Of a stretch of 32,182 bases of DNA, positions 1 to 7,408 are shown piece by piece. The DNA lies in contig OMYO01000023.1 of NCBI GenBank assembly GCA_900315285.1, positions 1 through 32,182 of the forward strand, written 5' to 3'. The translations under genes were made by a program, and so were the position numbers. The DNA comes from an uncultured Eubacteriales bacterium. GTDB taxonomy: Bacteria; Bacillota; Clostridia; Oscillospirales; Acutalibacteraceae. The notes beneath the pieces were generated by a model, which was not told the DNA's origin, ran no database searches, and saw nothing but the letters and a program-made list of their open reading frames with translations. Numbering within the stretch: the first letter of the stretch is position 1; each line of letters starts with the position of its first letter.

Positions 1-2
1 AG

Positions 3-83
3 GAACTATTCGAGGAATTTTTAAACCAAATATATCAATCCGACCCAAAGATGAAACTTAATTCGTATCAGTGTTCAAGTTGA
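3..83 (+). CDS. Possible 3' end of a gene entering from the left
   Basis: An open frame runs from the window edge to a TGA at 81-83. It encodes about 26 residues ending in KMKLNSYQCSS. It is AT-rich, and its last bases overlap the end of the truncated aldo/keto reductase on the other strand. I do not recognise the family. It could be the tail of whatever truncated the reductase, or a chance frame; only sequence left of the window can decide. Confidence 0.25.
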   Translation, partial: ELFEEFLNQIYQSDPKMKLNSYQCSS

Positions 84-577
84 ACTTGCAATTTACCGAT
101 ATTATCAATATCCTCTTTCTGGAAATTCGACACGCCGATGGCACGGAGTTTTCCGGCTTTTAAGGCATCCTCCATCGCCCGCCAGACTTCCACATTTTCT
201 TCGAAGTAGCGGTTGTCCGACTGGTTCACATCCACCCACGGCTGCGGGGAATGGATGATCATCATGTCGAGATAATCAAGTCCCGTCTTTTTCAGAGTCT
301 CATCGATGGATGCCAAGGCGGACTCATAGGTCTTGTTTTCTGCAGCGACCTTGGAAGTCACAAAGATCTCTTCCCGCGGAATGCCGCTCTCCCGGACTCC
401 CTGTCCGACGCCGCGCTCGTTCTCATAGGCCTGTGCCGTGTCGATGTGGCGAATTCCGAGATTAAGAGCTGCTTTGACCGCATCCGAAACCTCCTCATCT
501 GGGATCATCCAGACGCCGAGAGCCATCTTCGGAATCTTCACACCATTGTTCAATGTCAGCATTTCATTCGTGATCAT
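68..577 (-). pseudogene. Aldo/keto reductase, C-terminally truncated
   Basis: This is the N-terminal 60% of an NAD(P)H-dependent aldo/keto reductase, a TIM-barrel enzyme that reduces aldehydes and ketones. The catalytic tetrad is visible: Asp46 and Tyr51 in HIDTAQAYENE, Lys76 in VTSKV and His109 in MIIHSP. The family signature GKLRAIGVSNFQKEDIDNI ends near residue 160. Nine unrelated residues and a stop follow, giving 169 residues where the family usually has about 270-290. The cofactor-binding C-terminal strands and helices are therefore missing, and the downstream bases do not resemble the expected continuation in any frame. The cause is probably a deletion or an insertion near position 95. 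The gene lies 21 bp downstream of a small ORF and near a broken lysR gene, so the whole locus appears to be decaying. The fold is certain; calling it a pseudogene is inference. Confidence 0.75.
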
Positions 578-598
578 ATTTGTCCATATCCTTTCCGC

Positions 599-829
599 TT
601 AAGTTCGTTTTTTCAGCTGGTGAACCAGATAGTCCAGACAATCCAGTGCGTCCTGCCCCTGATGGATATTATTCAGCAGGTCTTGCCGGTGTCTGGAAAG
701 GATTTCTATCATTGCATTATTATTTCCCTGTTCTGCCAGTTCCATACATATTCTTGTAAGTTCTATGGGGCACCCAGCGTCTATCAAATTCTGATGAAGT
801 ATTTCTTTTCTGTCATTTGCCTGTGCCAC
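599..829 (-). CDS. Small conserved helical protein of unknown function
   Basis: This 76-residue protein is probably cytoplasmic and all-helical, with no signal peptide or membrane segment. It starts at GTG (829) behind a GAGGTG-type ribosome site. The core carries two Cys (DAGCPIELTRIC) and a region rich in charged and Asn/Gln residues, ending in a C-terminal helix LDCLDYLVHQLKK. I recall similar short proteins beside aldo/keto reductases and LysR regulators in gut Clostridia, but none with a proven function. It is the first gene of the leftward unit that ends in the truncated reductase, and it is divergent from the broken lysR gene. It could be a regulator partner or a small chaperone-like protein; the sequence gives no decisive motif. 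Confidence 0.7.
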   Translation of the reverse strand: MAQANDRKEILHQNLIDAGCPIELTRICMELAEQGNNNAMIEILSRHRQDLLNNIHQGQDALDCLDYLVHQLKKRT

Positions 830-881
830 GGCAGCACCTCACCCCGTTTTCGAGATATTCCAGAACTTTCTGCAACTTCAG

Positions 882-947
882 TATATCTGTATTGAATAGA
901 TATATCGAATAGTTTGTTTGCATATCGCAGTATTCTAATTTAGAATA
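882..947. promoter_or_regulatory. lysR promoter with two inverted repeats
   Basis: A good sigma-70 type promoter faces right: TTGCAT at 918-923, 17 bp, TAGAAT at 941-946. TATTCTA-ATT-TAGAATA (931-947) is a palindrome lying over the -10 box. TATATCT-9-AGATATA (882-904) is a second inverted repeat further upstream, in the divergent intergenic space. Two such sites are what one expects for a LysR-type regulator controlling itself and the leftward gene pair. The sites are seen; LysR binding is inferred. Confidence 0.6.
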
Positions 948-977
948 TCTTCAGAACGAAATTCAGGGGGCGATTTT

Positions 978-1853
978 TTGGAAATTCGAACGCTTCGCTA
1001 TTTTTTGGAAACGGCACGAGAGGGAAATATGTCCAGAGCCGCAGAGCGTCTCCATATCTCACAACCAACGATATCCAAACAGTTGAAAGACCTGGAAGAA
1101 GAACTTGGGGTCAAGCTTTTCACCAGATCCAGCTACTCCATCAATCTGACCGATGAGGGAATGCTCCTGCGAAGAAGGGCAGAAGATATCCTTGATCTTG
1201 TGGATAAGACTATGGCAGAGTTCCAGTCTCTGGATGACATTGACGGAGGTGAAATCTACGTCGGTGCCGCAGAGTCGGATGGACTCAAATATTTCGCAAG
1301 GGCGGTAAAATCTCTACAGGAAACACATCCTAAAATTCGCTGCAATATCTACAGCGGAAACATGGAGGATGTCACACAGCGTCTGGACAAGGGCCTTCTC
1401 GATTTCGCCCTGGTCATGAGCTATGTCGACCTGTCGAAATACAACTATTTGACTGTTCCGGCGACCGATATTTGGGGTGTTATTATGCGAAAGGACTCTC
1501 CACTTTCCCAAAAAGACTCCATCGCCCCAGAAGAACTTTTCGGTCTCCCTCTGATCTGTTCCAGGCAATGGATTGATCAGGACTTTCCACAATGGTTTGC
1601 TGGAGAGGAAGAAAGGCTAAATATTGTTGCGACTTAAAATCTTTTCTATAATGCTGCCATCATGGTCCGCGAGGAAATTGGATATGCCATATCCTATGAC
1701 AAGCTGACGGATACCAGTGAGACCAGTGATCTCTGTTTCCGTCCTTTGAAAGGGGTTGCCACTTCTGGAATGTATGTTATCTGGAAGAAATATCAAGCTT
1801 TTTCGCCGGCGGCAGAAATGTTGATGAAAGAGATGATGAAAAGGTTTCAGTAG
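978..1853 (+). pseudogene. LysR-family regulator with one in-frame stop
   Basis: This is a LysR-type transcription regulator. Residues 1-60 form the winged helix-turn-helix (MEIRTLRYFLETAREGNMSR, then AAERLHISQPTISKQLKDLE) and the rest is the effector-binding domain. Translation starts at TTG 978, seven bases after AGGGGG. The frame is stopped by TAA at 1635-1637 after 219 codons. The same frame then continues without a shift through NLFYNAAIMVREEIGYA to a natural end at 1853. The total of about 290 codons is normal for the family. The TAA sits where a Tyr codon would fit, so one base change (TAT/TAC to TAA) explains it. The truncated product would lack the second half of the effector domain. 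A sequencing error is possible, but the neighbouring reductase is also broken, which favours real decay. Confidence 0.85.
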
Positions 1854-1876
1854 TTTTTTTGGGAAATATGGAGAAA

Positions 1877-1906
1877 GGAGCATCCGGGTGGGTGCTCCCT
1901 TTTTTT
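1877..1906 (+). terminator. Rho-independent terminator after lysR
   Basis: A 9-bp stem (GGAGCATCC with GGGTGCTCC, one G-T pair) and a GGGT loop are followed by a run of seven T. It lies 24 bases after the lysR stop, so rightward transcripts should end before the repeat array. Confidence 0.85.
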
Positions 1907-1926
1907 GTTTGATGATAAATGGGAAA

Positions 1927-2282
1927 TACCTGCGGGTTCCATTATTTTAAGAAAACGTAGGTAGATTTATTATTCCTTCAGGCGGGAAATTACCTACAAA
2001 CTAATTAATATAGCTAATGTGTAGGTAAGTAATCCCGAGTAACCAAGCAAAATTACCTACACTACTTACCCAAAAGTACAAGGTGTAGGTATTTAGAGAA
2101 AGCCTTTCCATTGAATTCTACCTACAATTATTAAAAATCTTTTTAGGCGTAGGTAAGTTACCTTTTGGTAACCAAAAATTTCTACCTACATAGTTTAATA
2201 AATTTAGGAAGCGTAGGTAAAGTTCAGCAAATCAAAGCAGATTTCTACCTACAGAAGGGCTAAAAGATTTAACCTGTAGGTA
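1927..2282. repeat. Array of alternating inverted 7-mers, period 64 bp
   Basis: This gene-free stretch is filled by an ordered array. GTAGGTA starts at 1957, 2021, 2085, 2149, 2213 and 2276, with steps of 64, 64, 64, 64 and 63. Its reverse complement TACCTAC starts at 1991, 2054, 2119, 2183 and 2246, with a degenerate TACCTGC at 1927. Spacers from GTAGGTA to TACCTAC are 26-27 bases; those from TACCTAC to GTAGGTA are 23-24. Spacers share no clear sequence but are AT-rich. Every full TACCTAC is followed by A, and GTAGGTA is preceded by T or C, so some arms reach 8-9 bp. The spacer at 2156-2182 contains its own small hairpin, GTTACC-TTTT-GGTAAC. The array lies between the lysR terminator and the aspA stop codon (last repeat 8 bases away), so it may form the 3' untranslated part of the hydF-aspA message. 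Function unknown. Confidence 0.92.
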
Positions 2283-2290
2283 AATCGCCC

Positions 2291-3550
2291 CTATTTCCCC
2301 TCCTTCAGTTCCTCCAACCTCGCCATGATCTCCTCCGGCGTCCCGCCTTCCCGGATTACCTCAGTAACCTTGTCATACCCGAGGACCGGCGCATACGAAG
2401 TGGCACGGGCCAAGCTGTGATCCAGCAGTTGCTTGCAGCGCTCCGGGTCCGCCTCAAGGGTATCAATGCATTTCTCCCGCATAATTGCGCAAGCTTTCGT
2501 AAGCAGATGAAGGCTTTCCAGCAATGCGTCCTCCACCAAAGGAAGGAACGCATTCAACTCGAAGTCGCCGCGGGAAGCGGCCATGGTAATAGCCGTATCA
2601 TTGGCAATGACCCGCATGGCGCACTCCATTGTCATTTCCGGAATGACCGGGTTCACCTTGCCGGGCATAATGGAACTGCCCTTCTGCATGGGTTTCAGGT
2701 GAATTTCGCCGAAGCCACCATAGGGACCCGAGTTCATGAGGCGCAGGTCATTGGAGAGTTTGATCAGGTTCACGGCAAGAGCCTTAAGGAGGCCGGAAAC
2801 CTCGACGAAGACGTCGTTGTTTTGGGTCACGTCCATGGGGTACTCAGCGGCGGCAAGGCCAATGCCGGTGTCGCGGCGGAGGACCTCAATGACCCGCTGT
2901 TTGTATTTGCGGTCTGCGGTGTCACTCAGGCCGACGGCGGTGCCTCCGATGTTCACCTGGCGCAGACGCTCCTCAACTTTATAAATGCGCCAACGGTCAC
3001 GGGCAATAGCCTGGGCAATGGCACCAAACTCCTCGCCGAGGGTGACGGGAACGGCGTCCATCATCTCGGTGCGGCCGAGTTTTTCAATGGCGTCGAACTC
3101 GTTCTCCCGCTTCTGCAATGACTCCTGGAGTTTGGCGCACTCGTCGCTGAGCTCCCGAATGCAGCGGATGGAAGCAATGCGCAGAGCCGTAGGATATACG
3201 TCATTGGTAGACTGTCCCCGGTTCACATCATCAATAGGATGTACCGGACGTCCCAACTGTTCGGATGCCATACCTGCCAGCACTTCATTGACATTCATGT
3301 GGGTAGAGGTGCCAGCGCCGCCTTGGAGGGCTTCTACTATGAATTGATCTGCTGCATCGCCCGCCAAGATACGGTCACAGGCGTTGATTATAGCCTGATA
3401 CACCTCGGGGTTCACCCCAAGATTCAGGTAGGTCTTGGCCGCCGCCTTCTTCACGTCGACGATGGCGTAGATAAGTTTCATATCCGTCCGGCGGTGCTCC
3501 AACGGGAAGTTATCCCGCGCCCGCCGGCTCTCTTCTCCGTAGTAAGTCAT
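2291..3550 (-). CDS. aspA: Aspartate ammonia-lyase-like enzyme
   Basis: A member of the aspartase/fumarase superfamily, expected to convert aspartate to fumarate and ammonia in the cytoplasm. The superfamily signature GSSIMPGKVNP is at residues 291-301, with STHMNVNEV, RGQSTNDVYPTA and TQNNDVFVE at the usual active-site segments. I chose ATG 3550 because GAGGGGG lies six bases before it; the frame extends seven codons further to a TTG inside hydF. At 419 residues it is shorter than classical aspartase (about 465-470). It starts 10 bp after hydF and so shares its operon. An aspartase-like gene beside [FeFe]-hydrogenase maturases is a recurrent arrangement, whose role in maturation is unproven as far as I know. 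Fumarase or another lyase specificity cannot be excluded. Confidence 0.88.
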   Translation of the reverse strand: MTYYGEESRRARDNFPLEHRRTDMKLIYAIVDVKKAAAKTYLNLGVNPEVYQAIINACDRILAGDAADQFIVEALQGGAGTSTHMNVNEVLAGMASEQLGRPVHPIDDVNRGQSTNDVYPTALRIASIRCIRELSDECAKLQESLQKRENEFDAIEKLGRTEMMDAVPVTLGEEFGAIAQAIARDRWRIYKVEERLRQVNIGGTAVGLSDTADRKYKQRVIEVLRRDTGIGLAAAEYPMDVTQNNDVFVEVSGLLKALAVNLIKLSNDLRLMNSGPYGGFGEIHLKPMQKGSSIMPGKVNPVIPEMTMECAMRVIANDTAITMAASRGDFELNAFLPLVEDALLESLHLLTKACAIMREKCIDTLEADPERCKQLLDHSLARATSYAPVLGYDKVTEVIREGGTPEEIMARLEELKEGK

Positions 3551-3560
3551 GGGCGCCCCC

Positions 3561-4778
3561 TCATTCCTCAAACTCTTCCAGAAGATACGGGAAGATTTCC
3601 AGACTGCGTTTCAGAATACCCTGCATAAACGCTATTGTGACGCCGTAATTCGTAAACGGTACGTTCTGGTCCTGAGCGCACTTCATGCGGTAGCGGACTT
3701 CGCGCTCTGTGAGCATGCAGCCGCCGCAGTGGATGACCAGCGAGTAGTCGGAGACGTCGTCTGGGAAGTCCCGTCCCGATGTGGTGTCAATTTGGATGGG
3801 GAACCCGAGATAGTTCTTGAGCCATCGCGGAATTTTGACGGTGCCAATGTCGTCGCACTGCCGATGGTGGGTACACCCTTCCGAGATAAGCACTTTGTCG
3901 CCGGGCTGCAGCTTGTCAATGGCAGCGGCACCGTGAACCGCAGCGTCCAGAAAGCCCTTATACCGAGCCATCAAAATAGAGAATGAGGTCAGCGGCACAT
4001 CGGGCGGCGTGTCTGCAGCCACTTTAGCAAATACCTGGCTGTCTGTAATGACCATGGCCGGCTTGACTTTAAGCTGCTCAAAAGTCTCCCGAAGCTCATA
4101 TTCCTTCACGACGACGCACGCTGCGTCTGCCTCAAGGATGTCCCGGATAGTCTGCTGCTGTGGCAGGATGAGCCGCCCCTTGGGTGCAGCCTTGTCAATG
4201 GGCACGACCAGAATGGCCATGTCCCCCGGGTGCAGCAGGTCACCGCAAATGCGAAGTTTTTCATCCCCGGTCTTCACAAGCCGGGCGATGGTCTCCTTGA
4301 GTTCCTCAATACCCGTCTTCTTCAGCGCACTGACCGTACAGACAGGCTCAGCCCCAATAGCGGGCACCTGTGGCAACGACTCGGGCAAATCCGCCTTGTT
4401 CCGCACAAGGACGAACGGGATATCCTTCTTCCGGAACAGGTCCATGAGTTCCTGCTCCGCCTGGTTCAGCTCCCGGGTGGAGTCCGTGACAAGGACCGCC
4501 GCATCTGCGCGATTCAGCACTTGGCGTGCCTTCCGAACCCGCATTTCACCCAACTCTCCCACATCATCAATGCCGGGCGTGTCAATAATGACAACAGGTC
4601 CCATAGGCAGCAGCTCCATGGCCTTGTATACCGGGTCTGTCGTGGTACCCTTGACGTCCGATACCACCGCCAGATCCTGACCGGTAACAGCGTTCACAAT
4701 GCTGGACTTGCCCGCATTCCGACATCCAAAGAAGCCGATATGGATGCGATCCGCGGACGGGGTGTCATTCATTCCCAT
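3561..4778 (-). CDS. hydF: [FeFe]-hydrogenase maturation GTPase HydF
   Basis: HydF is the GTPase and scaffold on which the two-iron subcluster of the [FeFe]-hydrogenase H-cluster is assembled before transfer to HydA. Residues 1-170 are an Era/TrmE-like G domain: P-loop GCRNAGKS (18-25), DTPG (66-69) and NKAD (127-130). The C-terminal cluster domain shows C302-T-H304, then after 45 residues H350-C351-G-G-C354. This matches the family's CxH...HCxxC [4Fe-4S] signature. Length (405) is typical. ATG 4778 follows AAGGGA. The partner maturases HydE and HydG and the hydrogenase itself are not in the window. The gene leads a two-gene unit with aspA. It implies a fermentative, hydrogen-metabolising anaerobe. 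Confidence 0.96.
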   Translation of the reverse strand: MGMNDTPSADRIHIGFFGCRNAGKSSIVNAVTGQDLAVVSDVKGTTTDPVYKAMELLPMGPVVIIDTPGIDDVGELGEMRVRKARQVLNRADAAVLVTDSTRELNQAEQELMDLFRKKDIPFVLVRNKADLPESLPQVPAIGAEPVCTVSALKKTGIEELKETIARLVKTGDEKLRICGDLLHPGDMAILVVPIDKAAPKGRLILPQQQTIRDILEADAACVVVKEYELRETFEQLKVKPAMVITDSQVFAKVAADTPPDVPLTSFSILMARYKGFLDAAVHGAAAIDKLQPGDKVLISEGCTHHRQCDDIGTVKIPRWLKNYLGFPIQIDTTSGRDFPDDVSDYSLVIHCGGCMLTEREVRYRMKCAQDQNVPFTNYGVTIAFMQGILKRSLEIFPYLLEEFEE

Positions 4779-4827
4779 AATGATCCCTTCTTCATGTCAT
4801 ATTTTATGTCATAGATATTATACCATA

Positions 4828-5754
4828 CTAAAAGAATCTCATCTGCCCACTGATCCAAGACTTCTGCGACCGGTCTATGATCCGGTCCCCCTCCTCAAAA
4901 TTCCCAACAAGGAATGGCGACTCCGGGTCATGTGCCCGAAAATTCTCCGCCACCCGCTTCGGGTCATTATTAGCGTAACAATACTTGCACAAGTGCGGGC
5001 ACGTGTCATACGCCCCAATATCATTGGACAAAAAACAGGCGCACTCCTTCCGTCCCTTGGTTTGGTGCGGCACGTCCAAGTGCTCTCCAATAGCCCGCTC
5101 AAACATGGGAATCGTCATGCACCCGGAACAGTCGGCCCCGTAAGGCTCCAACCAGTCGCCCTCCGCACAGGGCCGCACTATCATTCCGTGTTCGTGGGCG
5201 ATGGAGACGATTTCCACTCCAATATCCCTCTGCACCGCATGGGGCACATCCTTCAACTCTGGGAAGTTCCGCCGAACCTTTTGGTATCGGTCCACAAAAC
5301 TAATGACCACATTATCCGTATAACCCTCCAGGGCTTCTGCCATGGTCTGAAAGGCTCGCAGATGGTATTCTGGGGTATATTTTTCGGTGAGTAGGATGGG
5401 ATCGTACCGCCAGCCAATCGCCGGGATGCCAACATACCCGGAGAGCGTCTTGAACACTTCCAGCATGTGGTGTTTATCCGGGACGCGGGGCTCCAGGTCA
5501 TTGCCATAGGGTGTTATTGTCACGTACCAGAACTGCCCATACTCCTGCAGCAGGTTCATATAAGGAAACATGGGCTCCGGGTTCTTCGTGCAGAATCCAA
5601 TGCAGTCCACAACAGAGGGGTCCAGCGTGTACCGATATACCGTGTGCTCCTGATATGGGCTACGGACATAGACCTCCCCCGCTTTGAGGCGATTTGCGAA
5701 CCATTCCGCATAGAACGCCGGAATGTCCGTACGCTGTCCGGTGCTCAGAATCAT
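4828..5754 (-). CDS. DUF1848 family protein with CX3CX2C cluster motif
   Basis: This 308-residue cytoplasmic protein of the DUF1848 family has no established activity. The N-terminal two thirds resemble a barrel (YVRSPYQEHTVYRYTL, FWYVTITPYGNDLEP, GWRYDPILLTEKY, VVISFVDRYQK). The C-terminal third carries many cysteines. C252, C256 and C259 in CPHLCKYCYAN form a CX3CX2C motif like that binding the [4Fe-4S] cluster of radical-SAM enzymes, with further Cys upstream (DCSGCMTIP, ECACF). It starts at ATG 5754 behind GGGAGGGG. It is transcribed toward hydF with a 49-bp gap that contains TATAAT on the minus strand, so hydF probably has its own promoter. A radical-SAM-like or repair role is plausible but unproven. 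Confidence 0.85.
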   Translation of the reverse strand: MILSTGQRTDIPAFYAEWFANRLKAGEVYVRSPYQEHTVYRYTLDPSVVDCIGFCTKNPEPMFPYMNLLQEYGQFWYVTITPYGNDLEPRVPDKHHMLEVFKTLSGYVGIPAIGWRYDPILLTEKYTPEYHLRAFQTMAEALEGYTDNVVISFVDRYQKVRRNFPELKDVPHAVQRDIGVEIVSIAHEHGMIVRPCAEGDWLEPYGADCSGCMTIPMFERAIGEHLDVPHQTKGRKECACFLSNDIGAYDTCPHLCKYCYANNDPKRVAENFRAHDPESPFLVGNFEEGDRIIDRSQKSWISGQMRFF

Positions 5755-5807
5755 GGCGTTCCCCTCCCTTCCTCTCTACTCTACCATATTTACCAAAATA
5801 ATTACGA

Positions 5808-5831
5808 CGAGTTCGTTATAACGAGCTCGCA
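5808..5831. repeat. Palindromic element, copy 1
   Basis: A 24-base near-palindrome centred on GTTATAAC (core GAGTTCGTTATAACGAGCTC), followed at once by a run of seven T. The same 24 bases recur at 7353-7376 in the same orientation, also followed by a T run and GAA. The two copies bracket the membrane-protein/tetR pair. This copy lies between two divergent genes, where a terminator has no upstream gene to stop. It may be an operator, an attenuator, or a relic of duplication or insertion of the cassette. Confidence 0.8.
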
Positions 5832-5867
5832 GTATTTTTTTGAACTGAAATTTCATATTGGATGCTC

Positions 5868-5914
5868 TTGCAAAACGTAAAGAGGTAGGATATCTTTAAG
5901 GTATACATGTATAC
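5868..5914 (+). promoter_or_regulatory. Promoter with palindromic operator
   Basis: TTGCAA at 5868-5873, a 17-bp spacer and TATCTT at 5891-5896 form a promoter. The perfect 14-bp palindrome GTATACATGTATAC (5901-5914) covers the expected transcription start. A palindrome there, ahead of an operon whose second gene is a TetR regulator, is the usual layout of TetR autoregulation. AAGGAG at 5931-5936 then serves the ATG at 5946. Confidence 0.7.
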
Positions 5915-5945
5915 TAAATCGCCCATACGAAAGGAGAAATGAAAT

Positions 5946-6686
5946 ATGGGTCTACATTATGCACTGGCCACCTATTTGGCGCGCCTTAACGACTGGTATC
6001 TGCCAGTCTACATTGGCTGGGGCATTGCTATGCTATGCTTCTATTGGTACTACTACAAATGCATCCGGGTCGGCTTCAAGCAGAAGACGTCCGGCATGTC
6101 CTGGCAGTCCAACATGTGGAACTTCGCCAATGACTTCTGCTATGTTGTCGGGTTCTCGCGGTGGTTTGACAAGACATCCCCCACACACCACTGGTTTTCG
6201 GAGTTCCTCTGGTTCGGTCTTGTTGTCTGGTTCCTCATGGAGTTCGTGGTCCATTACCAGAGCATGAAATATGACCTGACCACAGAGATTTTCCCGCACG
6301 CCAAGAGCCGCAAACAGGCAATCTGGATGTATATTGGCGTTCAGGTCTGCTTCATTGCCGCCTACTGGTTCCTGTGGAGCGTCATGGAAGATCCGCTCTG
6401 CCACATCATGTTCCTGACCACGTTCACAGGCTGTGTGATTTGGAACTTCCAGATGAGCTCGAAGCGCGGCAGCCGCAAGGGCATGAGCCCCAGTGTCGCT
6501 ATTGCCCTGATCATTGCGCAGGCAGACGGTTATTTTGTCATCATGCCGTCGTTTGATCCCATTATGCGCAACTTCTATGTCTACTTCGCAGGCGTATGCG
6601 CTACGGGTCTTGCTATTGCCTACTACATTTACTATCGCCACCTGCCGGAATATAAACCGGAGACTACGGAGGTCACTGCAAAATGA
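5946..6686 (+). CDS. Seven-helix membrane protein of unknown function
   Basis: This 246-residue integral membrane protein has no cleavable signal. Hydrophobic segments lie near residues 17-36, 56-71, 85-105, 126-146, 148-168, 180-201 and 208-229. It is unusually rich in Trp, Tyr and Phe (for example FYWYYYK, FLWFGLVVWFLMEF). Polar residues in likely membrane segments, such as NFANDFCYV and ALIIAQADGYF, could line an active site or a channel. I do not recognise a named family. Seven short helices recall membrane-bound terpene-cyclase-like proteins and some small transporters, but the evidence is weak. The start ATG 5946 follows AAGGAG by nine bases. The stop overlaps the tetR start by four bases (ATGA), so the two are translationally coupled and the regulator probably controls this protein. 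Confidence 0.8.
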   Translation: MGLHYALATYLARLNDWYLPVYIGWGIAMLCFYWYYYKCIRVGFKQKTSGMSWQSNMWNFANDFCYVVGFSRWFDKTSPTHHWFSEFLWFGLVVWFLMEFVVHYQSMKYDLTTEIFPHAKSRKQAIWMYIGVQVCFIAAYWFLWSVMEDPLCHIMFLTTFTGCVIWNFQMSSKRGSRKGMSPSVAIALIIAQADGYFVIMPSFDPIMRNFYVYFAGVCATGLAIAYYIYYRHLPEYKPETTEVTAK

Positions 6687-7321
6687 GTCGTCCCCCAGAG
6701 CCAGAGAAAAAGCTTGCCATTGAGACAACAGCCCGGCAGCTGTTTCTTGAGGTGGGATATCAAAAGACGACCTACCAGCAAATTGCGGATGCATTGGGGA
6801 CACAGAAGTCCAACATCCAGAAACATTTCCCGAAGAAAAGCCTGTTTATCAGCGACTTCTTCGAGGACCTGCTGAATGCGGCCAATGGCTGGCTGGAAGA
6901 GCGTGGGCCGGCGGATGACGGATACTTCGAGCACCTGTTTCGAATTGGTACGCTGCAGTTCGCCTTGATGCTTTCCGGGCCTGAGCTTCAGCGCTTTACC
7001 CAGGATATATTGAGCAGCCGGGAGGTCACCGAGGTCATCATTCAAGAGGATATCTCATGGGCCGGGCGATACAGCTCTGTCTTCGCCTTGGACCTCTCTC
7101 CCCGCATCCAGGACAGCGTCACATTTGTCATGGGCGGTGTCTATGAGCAAGTGTACCAGCGTCTTCTGCGTAAGGATCCGCCGAATCCACAGCAGCTCAT
7201 GGAACATGCGGTTCGTATGTTTGCATATTCCATGGATATGGCGTTGGAGGCACCGGAGTGGATGGAACCAGAGGTGGTCTCCAAGGCGGTGAGATACCTC
7301 AAGGAAACCCTCTTCTCCTAA
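6683..7321 (+). CDS. TetR-family transcription regulator
   Basis: This 212-residue one-component repressor has a TetR-type N-terminal DNA-binding domain. The helix-turn-helix covers about residues 28-52 (YQKTTYQQIADALGTQKSNI, then QKHFPKK). The C-terminal ligand-binding domain is helical and family-specific. The start ATG overlaps the previous gene's TGA, and GGAGG lies at 6667-6671. As the last gene of a two-gene operon it probably binds the palindrome at 5901-5914, and possibly the duplicated palindrome at 5808-5831. The ligand cannot be told from sequence. Confidence 0.9.
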   Translation: MSRPPEPEKKLAIETTARQLFLEVGYQKTTYQQIADALGTQKSNIQKHFPKKSLFISDFFEDLLNAANGWLEERGPADDGYFEHLFRIGTLQFALMLSGPELQRFTQDILSSREVTEVIIQEDISWAGRYSSVFALDLSPRIQDSVTFVMGGVYEQVYQRLLRKDPPNPQQLMEHAVRMFAYSMDMALEAPEWMEPEVVSKAVRYLKETLFS

Positions 7322-7340
7322 AAACATATTAAATTTCCGC

Positions 7341-7386
7341 AAAAAAATCGTGCGAGTTCGTTATAACGAGCTCGCACTAATTTTTT
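7341..7386. terminator. Bidirectional terminator / palindromic element, copy 2
   Basis: GTGCGAGTTCGTTA and TAACGAGCTCGCAC (7350-7377) form a 14-bp palindrome with one mismatch. A run of seven A lies before it and six T after it, so it can end both tetR (+) and the flavin reductase-like gene (-). Twenty-four of its bases are identical to 5808-5831. Confidence 0.85.
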
Positions 7387-7408
7387 GAAGAAAAACAGGG
7401 TCTTGTTC

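Noticed and set aside
1620..1665. Frameshift in lysR
   Set aside because: The downstream segment is in the same frame (1662 minus 978 is a multiple of three), so this is a nonsense codon, not a shift.
1927..2282. Canonical CRISPR array
   Set aside because: The repeats are only 7-9 bp, alternate in orientation and have 23-27-base spacers; no cas genes lie in the window.
5946..6686. Naming the membrane protein a terpene cyclase
   Set aside because: Only the count of seven helices and some polar residues agree. No signature is convincing, so it is left unassigned.
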